Position numbers and translations under genes: made by a program
Notes under the pieces: generated by a model
What the model was told of the DNA's origin: nothing
The model's database searches: none
What the model saw: only the letters and a program-made list of their open reading frames with translations
Shown here: one piece after another, positions 52,865 through 63,129 of the stretch
Layout of the letters: every line of letters begins with the position of its first letter
How positions within the stretch are numbered: the first letter of the stretch is position 1
Source: Onthophagus taurus
Taxonomy: Eukaryota; Arthropoda; Insecta; Coleoptera; Scarabaeidae
DNA length: 64,000 bases
Direction of reading: 5' to 3'
Assembly: GCF_036711975.1 (NCBI RefSeq)
Contig: NC_091966.1
Location: forward strand, 25,303,501-25,367,500

Positions 52865-53437
52865 TTAGTTGCTGAGACATCCCTCCGACAATTCCTCAGT
52901 ACTTTGATTCTCCTCAAGTTGTGGTTTAAAACAGACTCGAAACAAAGACACACGACAACACATCGCACACCAATATTTTTTATTTAAAATAATAGTCTGC
53001 AATCGTTCAGAAGATGCATACTTTATTTTCGAGCGCAATTTCACACGACAATCCAGTTGTAAAACGTTCGTTATACTAATATGGTGTAGGCGGCGTCGAC
53101 AACGATAGCAAAGGTTGCCCAAATGTGATTCATAAAAAACATACCTTGCTTGATACTGAAGACCCACTCCGAAAGTTGAACTCCAATCAACCGGATCAAC
53201 CTCCAAGGAACCGTGGAACAACTTATGTACGGTGCCTTGCGACATTTTCTTTCCAAAGCGTTCCACGGTGGGGAAGCAAACCTCCCCAAGATTGATTCGA
53301 TCGCCCTTTCGGGATATTGGACGCCAGAAGCATATGTCCCAGCTGTACATTACGTTTAGTAGTAGAATCTTTGGTAAAACATCTACTAACCGCAACGTAC
53401 GGTCTTTACGGGAAATCGTCGAATTAACGCTCTCCAT
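52865..53437 (-). CDS. Polinton Cys-rich protein of unknown role
   Basis: Open frame with its first ATG at 53437 (190 residues); the frame itself extends upstream without ATG. It contains PRIS-type basic segments and Cys pairs GNLCYRCRRRLHH, LQLDCRV and YWCAMCCRVSLFRVC, which could bind zinc. It lies between the ATPase and the disrupted region, in Polinton gene order. I do not recognise the family; a small structural or regulatory zinc protein is a guess. Confidence 0.5.
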   Translation of the reverse strand: MESVNSTISRKDRTLRLVDVLPKILLLNVMYSWDICFWRPISRKGDRINLGEVCFPTVERFGKKMSQGTVHKLFHGSLEVDPVDWSSTFGVGLQYQARYVFYESHLGNLCYRCRRRLHHISITNVLQLDCRVKLRSKIKYASSERLQTIILNKKYWCAMCCRVSLFRVCFKPQLEENQSTEELSEGCLSN

Positions 53438-53504
53438 AGCCAACTCTTGCAACGTTAACACTGCAAGAGACAAAAAAACTGAACGTGCTTAAAAAAAAAA
53501 CGCT

Positions 53505-54263
53505 TTAACCGTTGTCAGGCAGCAGCCTGAGAAGGGACTTATACAGGTTAATTTTGGTGTTGTACATGTTAAGGATGTTTGAAGAAGCAGCAAAGCAGAC
53601 GGTGGGATTCTGGTTTACTGCATCCAACGCGTTCACGAAGTGGCGCTTATGATGTTCCAAAGCCGTCACTTTGGTTTGCAATTGAGGTTTCAAGCCCAAG
53701 ATGAAAAAATCCTCTTGGGACAAAAGACTGCTTGCCAAGTTGGTTGTTGAATGCAGAAACGCATCAACCCATGGGTCGGGATGTGCGGTATTTACAGCTG
53801 GAAGATTTTGCCTCTGCGGGATAGTAGGGATAGGTAAAGGTGGTGGGAACACCACATTTTGTGGTGGGATAGTTGTGATAGGTGGCGGGCTGTCACGGAT
53901 GTCGATGGTCACCTCTGGCGGAGATGTAACCACCGTTGCAGGTCTGGTTACTGTAGCGAGTGTAGGTACTCTTCGTGTGTTACGGGGAGGTTTGGCTAAT
54001 GCGTTGCGCAGCAATCTACAGGAGTCTTGTGAAGCAGGAGAAGGGTTTGGGCGGGTAGTTTGTTTCACGCAACCCCTTGACAACAAGTTGACGCGTTTTT
54101 TTATACGGCGGGATGTGTACCGTATGGGTCCACTCGAGAAGACAAGCGAAACACATACCCTATCGGAGGGTTGGGATACGTCTTCCGTCGCTGGTACAGA
54201 CGGTGCCGCAACTGGGCATGCATATGTTACTATAGGTCTTATTAATGATTTATAAAGTAGCAC
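53505..54263 (-). pseudogene. Chimeric frame: LINE RT end joined to unknown Pro-rich protein
   Basis: The first 18 codons (LLYKSLIRPIVTYACPV) belong to the C-terminal part of the Jockey-type ORF2 on this strand. The next codons leave that family. The following 230 residues are Pro/Thr-rich (TPPRNTRR-like and PPPITTIPPQNVVFPPPLPI) and end in QEDFFILGLKPQLQTKVTAL, which vaguely resembles a BESS motif. That part is probably the C-terminus of a Polinton or host protein whose start was replaced. There is no continuous homologue that I know, so the frame is a junction product rather than a gene. Confidence 0.5.
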
Positions 54264-54270
54264 TGCACAT

Positions 54271-56598
54271 TCAATTTTTAATTTTGACGTATGCTTCGTT
54301 TAGTTTTTTGTTAATATGGTACTTCCATGTGAGCCTTTGGTCCAAGTAAACACCCAGATATTTAACTGCGCTATCTTTCGGATTCCAATTTAAATGATGA
54401 TCATCTATTGTTATCATCGTGGGATTTTTGACTTGTCTAAGAGTGAATATCTTGGCCTCACACTTACTGGGATTTAAGTGGAAACACCATGTTGACAGCC
54501 ACTTATTAATTTCATTAATTGAAATTTGCAGATCTTTGATAGATTGTTCCTGGTTTTCATTTTGCGTTATGATAACCATGTCGTCTGCAAATAATGCTTT
54601 TTGCTCATTTTCGTGAATTGGAATATCATGTAAGCAGATATTAAATAGAAGAGGTGAGAGAACGCTGCCCTGTGGAACTCCTGACTTGATGGGTTTTGAT
54701 TCTGATGTATAAGCATTCACTCTAACGCAAAATTTTCTATTTTCAAGAAATGAGTAAATTAATGCTTTAAGGTATTCCGGAATGTTCGTTTTCAGGACCT
54801 TATAGATTAAGCCATATAGCCATACTGAATCAAAGGCTTTAGATATGTCTAAGAACGCAGCTGTTGTGTACTGTTTATTTTCGTACCCTCTTTCTATTAT
54901 CTCGACTACTCTTGTTAGCTGATGTACTGTTGAGTGACCAGGTGTAAAACCATATTGGATGTTAGGTATGATTGTGATTTTGGGTCGTAAGCGTTCAAAA
55001 ATCAGTTTTTCGAAAAGTTTACCCAAGGTTGGAAGCAAGCTAATTGGTCTATAGTTTTCAAGATTTCGTTTATTTTTCCCGGGTTTCTTAAACATTAATA
55101 TTTCAGCCTCTTTCCATGTTTTAGGAAAATATCCCATATTCATACATATATTGAAGATGGAACTTAATATATTTAAAGTCTTATTCGGTAGATATTTTAT
55201 CACAGCATTGGGAATGAGGTCGTGGCCAGGAGCTTTTTTAATTGGTAACTTTTTGATAAGCGTTTGCAGTTCTTCTGGTGTTACATGATCTATGGTACTA
55301 TCGTTAACAGGAAGATTAGTTTCTACATGCTGCCGAATTTTATTTGTGAATGAAAAGCTAGCTTTTGAGAATTGTGGAGTGAATGTTTTCTCTAGATAGT
55401 TTGAAAAACCTGTGGCTTTCTCAGCATCTGTACTGTAACTATTTCCTTGATAAGTTAATGTTGGCATAGGTTCGCTTTTTTTGATAATTCTTTTCGTTGT
55501 TTTCCACATTCCCGGATCATTCGTCTTAATATTTTCTATTAAATTATTGTAAGTATCTATTCGATGTTTATTTAGTTCGTTAGTAATTTGGTGAGTTAAA
55601 TAGTTAAGTTCTCTTTTAATAGCTGGATCACGTGTTCTCTGCCATTCTCTTCTTACACGACTTTTTTGTTTAATCAGTTGAATAATGTAAGATGGAGGAA
55701 TGTAGTGATTAGGATTAGTAGATGTTTTGGTGGGCTTGAAGCTACTACGTACAGATGTACATATTTTATTGGTAAGAATCCTCAAGTTATTGTCTATGTC
55801 AGAAGGCGTTATTATATTGTTTATCGGTATTCTTACTTTTACTACTTCTTCTCTGAATTGTTCCCAATCCACTATTCCATATATTAACCTGGGCCTGATA
55901 CTTTTAAATTTAGGTTTACTAGCTATTGTTATTATAATCGGTAGATGATCTGAATTTAATTCGTGGATTACTGTTTGTTCAATAGGCAATGATATCAGTT
56001 TCGTAACTAGTACGTCTAAGATATCTGGTTGATGATCATTTCTATACGGGTAATAGGTGTATTCATCAGGTGCGTGGATGAGTAACCCTACATCAGTAAG
56101 GATGTTGTTTAGGATTTGACCGCTAGGATTGTTGGCTCTACATCCCCAAATTTGGTTTTTACTATTTAAATCTCCTATTACTATGGTTGGTATTGATGAG
56201 TTAAACATTATTTCAAAGTCTTTTTTATCTAGTTTGACATTTGGCTGTTTATAAGCACATATAATTCTTAACTTAGTTTTATTTTCGAGATTAACAGTAA
56301 TTCCTACAGTTTCGACTGATTTTGTCTCAGGAAGCAGCCATTCCGAATGAAGCAGACAGTTTTTAATAAAGATAGCAACACCACCTGCTGCTGCTCTTGA
56401 TGGACGATCTTTTCGATATATACTATAACCCCCTATTGAAAGTAGCTCTCTGTCTGCTAGGTGAGTTTCTGTGATACATGCGATGTATATCTTATATCTT
56501 GCTAGAAAAGCAGCCAATAGATTTTTTTGTAATTTGATCCCATTAATGTTGAAATTTAAAATGTTGATGTCATTGAGTGACCTGGCTAATTTAGGCAT
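54271..56598 (-). CDS. Jockey-like ORF2: endonuclease and reverse transcriptase
   Basis: 775 open codons from the ATG at 56598. Endonuclease motifs are ILNFNINGIKLQ, CITETHLADREL, GGVAIFIKN, VIGDLNSKNQIWG and LNSDHLPIII. Reverse-transcriptase motifs are NLENYRPISLLPTLGKLFEK, FLDISKAFDSVW, GVPQGSVLSPLLFN and LFADDMVIITQ. The thumb block KYLGVYLDQRLTWKYHI is present, but the frame stops after KIKN, and the next recognisable block (YKSLIRPIVTY) lies in the neighbouring chimeric frame, with about 15-20 residues lost. The core catalytic parts are complete. ORF2 overlaps the end of ORF1 by 8 bp. Confidence 0.88.
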   Translation of the reverse strand: MPKLARSLNDINILNFNINGIKLQKNLLAAFLARYKIYIACITETHLADRELLSIGGYSIYRKDRPSRAAAGGVAIFIKNCLLHSEWLLPETKSVETVGITVNLENKTKLRIICAYKQPNVKLDKKDFEIMFNSSIPTIVIGDLNSKNQIWGCRANNPSGQILNNILTDVGLLIHAPDEYTYYPYRNDHQPDILDVLVTKLISLPIEQTVIHELNSDHLPIIITIASKPKFKSIRPRLIYGIVDWEQFREEVVKVRIPINNIITPSDIDNNLRILTNKICTSVRSSFKPTKTSTNPNHYIPPSYIIQLIKQKSRVRREWQRTRDPAIKRELNYLTHQITNELNKHRIDTYNNLIENIKTNDPGMWKTTKRIIKKSEPMPTLTYQGNSYSTDAEKATGFSNYLEKTFTPQFSKASFSFTNKIRQHVETNLPVNDSTIDHVTPEELQTLIKKLPIKKAPGHDLIPNAVIKYLPNKTLNILSSIFNICMNMGYFPKTWKEAEILMFKKPGKNKRNLENYRPISLLPTLGKLFEKLIFERLRPKITIIPNIQYGFTPGHSTVHQLTRVVEIIERGYENKQYTTAAFLDISKAFDSVWLYGLIYKVLKTNIPEYLKALIYSFLENRKFCVRVNAYTSESKPIKSGVPQGSVLSPLLFNICLHDIPIHENEQKALFADDMVIITQNENQEQSIKDLQISINEINKWLSTWCFHLNPSKCEAKIFTLRQVKNPTMITIDDHHLNWNPKDSAVKYLGVYLDQRLTWKYHINKKLNEAYVKIKN

Positions 56599-59068
56599 TG
56601 AGGATGTTTGGGATTAGTTCATTGATAATAAAAGATTTTAACTTAAGGATAAGTGGAGTAATAAGGTTTTTTAGGAAATTTAGGATGGTATCTGACAGGG
56701 CTGAGGGATTGGGAAGGTTACTCAATAGGTTGTTATTTGTTTCTTCGGTGGAATTTAAATTGTTGTTATTGCATGAGGAGGGTTGCGTTTTTGTAGCTGT
56801 TGCGTAAGAAGAATGGGTGGTACGTGGTGGATATTGTTTGTTGCTTTGATTCTGTTGATCGTGGTTTACATTTTGTTGACGTCTGAGGTTATATCGGTTG
56901 TGTTGTTCTTGAATTTCTTTATGAGTTTTACATCCTCTATAATTCGAAGGATGTTCATCTCCGCAATTCGCGCATTTAGGTGGTTCTGGAGCTTTCTTTT
57001 TACAATTAATATATGAGTGTCCTTCGCCACATTTAACACACCTTGGTTGTAGAGCGCAATAATTTTTTGTGTGGCCATATCTCTGGCAGTTGTGACATTG
57101 TGGGATATGTGATGACCTTTTGCGGGGTTCTACCGTAACTATTGCCTTAAATATTTCATTGACATTAAATATTTCTTTTGCGTTATCTGTGGCTGTTAGT
57201 TCCACCGCGCATAAAGGCATTGGGTGCTTACTTTTGTTCAAAAGTCAGGTTACTTTGATTATAGGTAATTTTTTAATTTTTAATTCTTCTTCTATTTCTT
57301 TGTCAGTTAAAGAAATGGGTACGTTTCTGATTACTACTGATAATGGTTTGTTATTTGGGTCTTGGAAGGTATGATATTTGTAATAATTCGGAAATTATTT
57401 AATGGTTTTGGGAATAAACCATACGAATTGTATATTCCTGGCGTGCAGCCTTTTTCTTCTAAAAAACCAAAAATCACGTCTCGCGTTTACGACCGACGTC
57501 CGGGATGGTGACCAGACGTCGAAATAAATTTTGAGAAAGATTAATGTACAAGCAAATTTATGGAAAACGTAGATAACGAAAAAGTCGTTAAAAATACAAT
57601 AGACGTTAGAAAACGTAAAGGTTTGATGGCTCCCACAGTTTGGGATTTACGTGATGATTTTTGGGATTAGCTAGTGGCGGATGTTATCTTCTGGCCCCGT
57701 GGTCAAAAATTGTTCCCTTCCCCAAATTTCCTCATTGGCTCAGAAAATTATTGTAACATATCCGCCCCGTATTTTGGATTGGCCCAGGTGTCGGGAACAT
57801 CCAGGCGATAGGAACGCCTCAAGAAGGTTTTTGCACCCCTCCAATACCCGAGGTTACTTAAGGGCTTGTAAGACCTTTTTCAAGGAATTAAAAGATTACG
57901 AATTACGAATAACAATCACAAGAGGTTTTTGAGTCGAAACGTCGTCAGCGCTCCGTTAGATAGCAACTTAGAATTCGCTTTAACGCCAATTCTAAGTGTC
58001 GTCGTATATCGAGAACTGTGACTTAGTTTCATTTGCGAACATTCTTTGTACTTCGGGCATCCGTGTCGGTAATTGTGTTTCCACTGAGGATTTGGTGCAA
58101 GAGTGGTGTTGGAACCTTCCCGGTTAACTTCCGAGAAGCCACCAAAAAGGATCCAGGGTTGCGATCCATCGGCGTACCACCAAATCGGAATACAAGTCCT
58201 GAGTAAGTCTGTTTGCCAGTTTTCGTTATCACCTATCTGTCAACGAGTATTAGCTGTCGAGGTTAGATTCGGAAATATCTCTTTTTAAGTAACGTCGGGT
58301 CATAGATAATCGTAGGTAGATTATAAGGTTCATTTTTTTGTTCATTATCTATTTTTACTTGTTATTTTGTTAATATAGTTTAAGTGTGGTTAGAACACTT
58401 GTCTTTTGATTTTCCCCTTTTCCTGACAGAGCCTTAGTGCAAGAACCCACGGTTCTGAAATAGTGACCGCGCGCTTGTCATTTAGTTTTGATTGATTCGC
58501 TAGGATCAATTAGGGGTCCTTCAGACTAAGAATTAGGAAGCGCGAAATACTGTTTCTGGTGGCAGCGGTATTACCAAAGGTCGAGACCGTTCAAAGGCGG
58601 CCTCACCACATATTCTACTTTATTATCTTTGTAGTACTTCGTAAGGGTTCGATAATCATTAGCGTTTGTTAAATTAATTTTGAGGTAAGTATTTTTATAT
58701 GCGGTAGTAAACGTTTCAGTTGTTAGTGCTTTTATGTCATTTATTATTTCATTGTGGTTAGTAGCGTTGCGTAAGAATATAGGTGGAATTTTTAGTATAT
58801 TTGATTGCGGCTCATCTCCGCTTTTTTTACTATCATTCGATTTTGATGAACTACCCTTATTACTCGTACTACCATTGTTATTTTTTGATTCATTATCTTC
58901 GTTCTGACTATCCTGAGTTATTATATCCATAGAATCTTCATTTGTTGATAACGGATAATATCGGTTTTGTGTAACTAGTTTGTCTGGTGGGCACCAGTTG
59001 TATCGTTTAGTGACCTCGCTTACGGGAGGGGATAACTGGTCTCGAGAACGTTTTTGGCTCGCAGACAT
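56591..59068 (-). pseudogene. Jockey-like ORF1 (nucleocapsid), stop and solo-LTR insert
   Basis: The N-terminal part (59068 to about 58615) is Ser/Asn-rich (RSRDQLSPPVSEVTKRYNW). It is broken by the insert at 57379-58610. Beyond the insert the frame continues HTFQDPNN and VVIRNVPISLTDKEI, an RRM-like pre-knuckle domain. A TGA near 57253 precedes the last ATG-led part (57241-56591). That part carries three zinc knuckles (CHNCQRYGHTKNYC, CVKCGEGHSYINC, CANCGDEHPSNYRGC) and a Gln/Asn-rich tail. Removing the insert with one TATT joins the two parts in frame. The protein would bind element RNA. Confidence 0.82.
57379..58610. repeat. Solo-LTR-like insert, 1232 bp
   Basis: It starts TGTAATAATTCGG and ends GGCCTCACCACA, so TGT and ACA ends. 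It is flanked by TATT at 57375-57378 and 58611-58614. It interrupts ORF1 of the LINE exactly, and no internal retrotransposon genes are present. This is what a solo LTR left by recombination looks like. The inner phrase CTGGTGGCAGCGG (near 58556-58568) resembles a primer-binding-site region, so an alternative is a deleted element. Confidence 0.75.
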
Positions 59069-59261
59069 TGTCTATTAATAAAACCACCCCGAAGGGTGAC
59101 AATTCGATCTAACTACCAATTATTAAATTTGTAGAAGGCCCGTCGTTTTGTATTTGAGATAAGTTACTCACGTGGAGTTTTATTTTAACAAATAACTCAC
59201 TTTCGTCTTATACGGGAAACTCGTTCACGAAACACGTTCGTTCACTTCGAATACTCCGACA

Positions 59262-59494
59262 CGTATAATTAATGTCTGAAATCATCACAAACATACATGA
59301 AGAAAACCGATAAAAATTGTATTGATGTAACTTACTTTTCAAATGGTTTTCTATCACGTCTGACAGGTTTGCAATGCGCTGAAGAACCACTTTTCTCAGC
59401 GTATAACAATTAATACCTGAAATCATCACAAACATACATGAAGAAAACCGATAAAAATTGTATTGATGTAACTTACTTTTCAAATGGTTTTCTA
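59262..59494. repeat. Duplicated 5' untranslated segment of the LINE
   Basis: About 92 bp at 59262-59353 recur at 59400-59494, offset by about 140 bp (GAAATCATCACAAACATACA through CTTTTCAAATGGTTTTCTA). A second, shorter repeat (ACTGTCTGGGAAT..CGAGGT) occurs near 59693 and 59759. Repeated 5' monomers often act as LINE promoters. Confidence 0.65.
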
Positions 59495-59805
59495 GCAGAA
59501 GGCGATTTCTTCGTGGTCGGAAAAACACAGTTTTTAACAAAATCCGTTATTATCGTAAACACACTTTTTAAGGAATTATCGTCTTTTGTACTCTACTATA
59601 TCACTCAGCGACTGCTGTACACGAAGTGAGGAGTAACCCACTTTCCACTACCTTTAAGTACGGGTTAGTGAACAGGTATTTGTCCGGTCAACTGTCTGGG
59701 AATGCGAGGTCGTTCAGGTCTTCTCCTTGTTATCGCCTGTGACCGAAGGGGAGGTCATACTGTCTGGGAATCCGAGGTTGTCCAGGTCCAGGGGGGAGGG
59801 GAAGA

Positions 59806-59924
59806 GGTTTCTTTAAATAAAACTCATCAATATGGATAAAAAAATAACATTTATTTCTTTTCTAACGTACATTTAATACAATGCATTTTTTTATCCATAT
59901 TGATGAGTTTTATTTAAAGAAACC
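59806..59924. repeat. Inverted repeat at LINE/Polinton junction
   Basis: 59806-59844 (GGTTTCTTTAAATAAAACTC and on) is repeated inverted at 59886-59924, with a 41-bp spacer containing AATAAATG-like signals on minus. The arms appear nearly perfect. It marks the edge between the LINE 5' end and the Polinton sequence. Confidence 0.75.
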
Positions 59925-59977
59925 TCATTATTATAATGTTCAAGACACGGTAACTTCATTTGTAACATTTTCGATTG

Positions 59978-60913
59978 CTAGTAGGCGAACGGTAGTTGGG
60001 TCCAAATTCTTCGTAATTCCATAGATGGTACTTTATCGAAATAATACTGTGTTGGTAAATATTTTAAATCACGAGCTGGAATGTTCGCAAATGAGGCGTC
60101 TCGTTCATATTTTTTCATAACACAACATTTCTTGGCAGATGTAAGTGGCCAACACCCAAACACAGTGAACACTTGTTCCATCGCAACCAGCTCTTAACTA
60201 TCCCCCATTACGACTTGTCTCTGCTTTATAGTCACCGACTGTCTTTTGCATCCTTGTTTTGCACCCCCTCTTCGACAACTTCTTGTAAGTGGCGTACATT
60301 GGAAAGAGCGCACATACTTCTTCGTCGCGAGTGAAAAGCACAGCTCGGTATACCCATCTCAAGTTTATAGATACTACCTTCCAACGCAATTATCGGCGCG
60401 GAAATAATATGTCTTAAAAATTAAATTTTTTCAGGTCCTTTAATATACACTTTCTTGACATTCCGACACAGATATTTGACTATGGCGTCGAATTCCATTG
60501 GATGGATAAAACCAACTTTCCAGTCGATGCAATGATGATGTATCATTAACCAGTTTGCAGTATTCCTATATTTAGATGGTAATGAAGCTATACTGCTACT
60601 CGGTTGAAAAACGTGGTGGGTAATGCATTTGTTACTATCACATGATGCTAATTCTTTAGGTACGAACTGATCTTCGTTGACCTTGTATATCGAGAATTAT
60701 GTATTGAGTTTTATTTGAATACATCTTGCTTCCGTACATCAACACGATTATCCATACTATGCAGCCGTAGAAATCTGTCGCACAACTTATACTCTACGAC
60801 TTTTTTTGTTTACGCTGGATATAGAAGTCTCACATTTCGGATGATGAGCTACGGGTGCGATGCGGCTCAGGATCCGATCCAACTACACACTACCAACCCT
60901 TCTTTCCCCATAC
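59978..60913 (-). pseudogene. Decayed Polinton genes of unknown role
   Basis: Short minus-strand frames follow one another. One runs about 60690-60415 without ATG, including FVPKELASCDSNKCITHHVF, YRNTANWLMIHHHCIDWKVG and VKYLCRNVKKVYIKGPEKI. Another is 60389-60198. A third has an ATG (60181-59978, MEQVFTVFGCWPLTSAKKCC). Upstream, remnants reach 60913 (VVEYKLCDRFLRLHSMDN) with several stops. The frames do not overlap well, so these are broken genes, perhaps two, between the capsid gene and the LINE insertion. I do not recognise the families. Confidence 0.45.
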
Positions 60914-62176
60914 TCAAGTCATTTGTTTGACGATTTTTGTTAGTGGAGAATATTGAAACGCCTTATCATGTAAAACTAAACAGTATGCTGTGGTACCATC
61001 AGGAATCGGATTTTTTGCCGTAAATTCTATCCGTATTTCTACCCCACTTTTGTATAGCGCTTCTGCTTGATATGTACAATCAATTCCAATCAGTGGATAA
61101 TTTTCAATAAATTGTTTCGGAGTGAGTAATGGTTCTCCTTCCTTCCCATAGTAGGACTTTTGAAAGCGTGTATACATGCCATATAACACTGCGACACGAT
61201 TACTATCAAAGTCCACGTTCAGATTATCGTATGGGTGGCGTTCATCGTTTAGGAATACCGTCAAATTGGTGAGTTTTACATTATCAAAGGTTGCCATGTT
61301 CGCCAACTGTTTTCCTTTCTTCTTTGTTTGAAACCCAATTATTATAAATGTAGGTGTTTCCAACTGCGGAGCTGTTTTCACAGCCCATGACTGCTTTGTT
61401 GTTTGAGGTAAAGAAGGATATTCATGTACTTCCCAACTGCGAAAAGTTATTTGCAGATCAATATTTCGTCCTGCTATTTTTGTTAGAGCTAATTGTTCTC
61501 GTAAGCCTACGGCTAGATGGGGCATTCTCCACACAACTTTATCGATTTTTAACTGTAACGGTTCATGTACCGTATTCACAAGCACATCATTATCATCATT
61601 ATTACGAATTAACACTAGCTCTTGTCTCACATTCATCACAATTGTTTTAAAATCTTCAGCAAACCCTATTAATGTCTTTAGCGGTACACTCAATCCAAAA
61701 TTTCCATTTTTATCCATTATTGCACCCGTTACAGGGGATGTTGGGACCACTTGACCTAGCAGATCCTCGCCCATGTTCCAACCTGCGTTCGCCAACTTTA
61801 TTATATCGTGAGGGGTATACGAAAAGTATCCTTTCATACATGATGTTAACCCCACGTTTCTCACTCTATCTATTTGAACACCATTTATAAGATAGCGAAT
61901 ATCACTGAACATAAACGCTACAGGATTATTTACCAATTTTGCAGTTGCACTAGCATCTTTTGTTGCTTTACCACTCGCATCCAGTTTACGTACGCTCCCT
62001 TCCACATACAAAAAACTTTCATGAGGCAATGTGTAATTGTCTATTTCGGGTATGCCTATACGAATTTCATCATTGTTACCGAAGCTAGTAGAACCAAACG
62101 GTTGATGGGAATGATATTCGTAACTTACAATCGAGTTATCTACTTTTATTTTCTCCGTGACGTTTAAGGACTCCAT
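60914..62176 (-). CDS. Polinton major capsid protein
   Basis: 420 residues from the ATG at 62176, with no stop. It matches the family-wide double-jelly-roll capsid protein of Polintons: YEYHSHQPFGSTSFGNNDEI, PHESFLYVEGSVRKLD, MFSDIRYLINGVQIDRVRN, RNNDDNDVLVNTVHEPLQLK, QLALTKIAGRNIDLQITFRS and a C-terminal KNPIPDGTTAYCLVLHD. The length is a little below the usual 450-550. Such proteins form trimeric hexon-type capsomers. This gene is intact even though neighbours are broken. Confidence 0.92.
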   Translation of the reverse strand: MESLNVTEKIKVDNSIVSYEYHSHQPFGSTSFGNNDEIRIGIPEIDNYTLPHESFLYVEGSVRKLDASGKATKDASATAKLVNNPVAFMFSDIRYLINGVQIDRVRNVGLTSCMKGYFSYTPHDIIKLANAGWNMGEDLLGQVVPTSPVTGAIMDKNGNFGLSVPLKTLIGFAEDFKTIVMNVRQELVLIRNNDDNDVLVNTVHEPLQLKIDKVVWRMPHLAVGLREQLALTKIAGRNIDLQITFRSWEVHEYPSLPQTTKQSWAVKTAPQLETPTFIIIGFQTKKKGKQLANMATFDNVKLTNLTVFLNDERHPYDNLNVDFDSNRVAVLYGMYTRFQKSYYGKEGEPLLTPKQFIENYPLIGIDCTYQAEALYKSGVEIRIEFTAKNPIPDGTTAYCLVLHDKAFQYSPLTKIVKQMT

Positions 62177-62347
62177 TTATAGTAGTTGAAAACATAAGTT
62201 GCTTAAATACTGACGATTGACGCGTGTTAACTGGGTAGTTGATTTTCGCTTACTGTTAGGTTTTACATCCTTTCGTACCGTTTTATACATTACTCTATCA
62301 CCCAGACTTTCCTGTGCTTTTCTTCGAACGTCGTACACTATACCCAT
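62177..62347 (-). CDS. Small basic Polinton ORF between capsid genes
   Basis: From the ATG near 62347, about 56 residues, rich in Lys/Arg (YKTVRKDVKPNSKRKSTTQL). It fills the gap between the two capsid genes almost exactly. The frame continues upstream without an ATG into the end of the minor capsid gene. The function is unknown. Confidence 0.4.
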   Translation of the reverse strand: MGIVYDVRRKAQESLGDRVMYKTVRKDVKPNSKRKSTTQLTRVNRQYLSNLCFQLL

Positions 62348-62364
62348 ATTAAATACCCTACTAC

Positions 62365-63111
62365 TCACACCGATTTCAAGTGCACTCTCACGGTCACTTC
62401 TTCGTCTCTGAAGTTTACCAACTGACCGTCCTGATCAAGTATGCGTACTATTAAGGTATTAATCACGTTCGTTGTAACAGGTAAGTAAATCGGTTGTTGC
62501 GGAGCTTCTATTATTTTAAAACCAGCCGGTACGTTCGGGAAGAAATGATACAACACGTGCATGGGTTGTCCATTCGTATACGATCCGGAGCTCAAATTAC
62601 AATAATTTTGTAATGCATTCGTTTTATTTATATTCACGATATGATCCGATTTTGTTATCGTGTTTTTAGGTATAACTTTAGGGTTAAAACCAAGTAAGGA
62701 ACCGATTGAATTATCGCTAGCAAAATTTATTCGCCGGTTTGTTTTTATCTCAGCACGTTGCGTATTATTATTACCTCTTATGCGTATCTGTGTACCCGGT
62801 GTAGTCACGCTGAGAATATTCCTCGCTGTTAATGTTTTTTTAACGTATTCGTTAATATCGTATGTTCCTAGCGGTATTTCAATATTCTGTGTAAAATTTC
62901 CCATATGATCTTCATATTGTAAAATATTGTTTGTTGAATCGATATTAGGTAACGTATTGAACGTTTCGAAATTCAAAAGAGCTAACTCGTATGTACCGAG
63001 TTCATTCAAATAAATCGGTGGGTTAAAGTTACAAGACAACTCCGCTCCCCTTCCGGTGAGCGTAAATGTATAACTTGTATGTATTGTATCTTGTTCTATT
63101 GTTGTTCTCAA
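62365..63111 (-). CDS. Polinton minor (penton-type) capsid protein
   Basis: About 248 residues, a single jelly-roll type with FTLTGRGAELSCNFNPPIYL, YELALLNFETFNTLPNIDST, EIPLGTYDINEYVKKTL, IKTNRRINFASDNSIGSLLG and IIEAPQQPIYLPVTTNVINT. The frame is open, but its first codon here is TTG and no ATG lies between it and the previous stop, so the start has been lost or lies in another exon. The product would form pentons at the capsid vertices. It follows the protease and precedes the major capsid gene. Confidence 0.85.
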   Translation of the reverse strand: MRTTIEQDTIHTSYTFTLTGRGAELSCNFNPPIYLNELGTYELALLNFETFNTLPNIDSTNNILQYEDHMGNFTQNIEIPLGTYDINEYVKKTLTARNILSVTTPGTQIRIRGNNNTQRAEIKTNRRINFASDNSIGSLLGFNPKVIPKNTITKSDHIVNINKTNALQNYCNLSSGSYTNGQPMHVLYHFFPNVPAGFKIIEAPQQPIYLPVTTNVINTLIVRILDQDGQLVNFRDEEVTVRVHLKSV

Positions 63112-63129
63112 GACTAATCTTACACGGAT

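Larger units (their letters stand above)
54215..59800 (-). mobile_element. Jockey-clade LINE inserted in the Polinton
   Basis: The minus-strand order is 5' untranslated repeats (about 59.2-59.8 kb), ORF1 (59068 to 56591, interrupted) and ORF2 (56598-54271). The 3' end, normally intact in such insertions, is missing after YACPV at about 54215, so a deletion or recombination followed integration. The clade is assigned from ORF1 with zinc knuckles and the ORF2 motif set. It separates the Polinton Cys-rich protein from the capsid block. Confidence 0.8.

Noticed and set aside
53701-54255. Gly-rich plus-strand frame of 184 codons
   Set aside because: It is the complement of the Pro-rich part of the chimeric frame.
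61354-62908. Plus-strand open frames opposite the capsid genes
   Set aside because: They mirror the major and minor capsid frames and have no recognisable domains.
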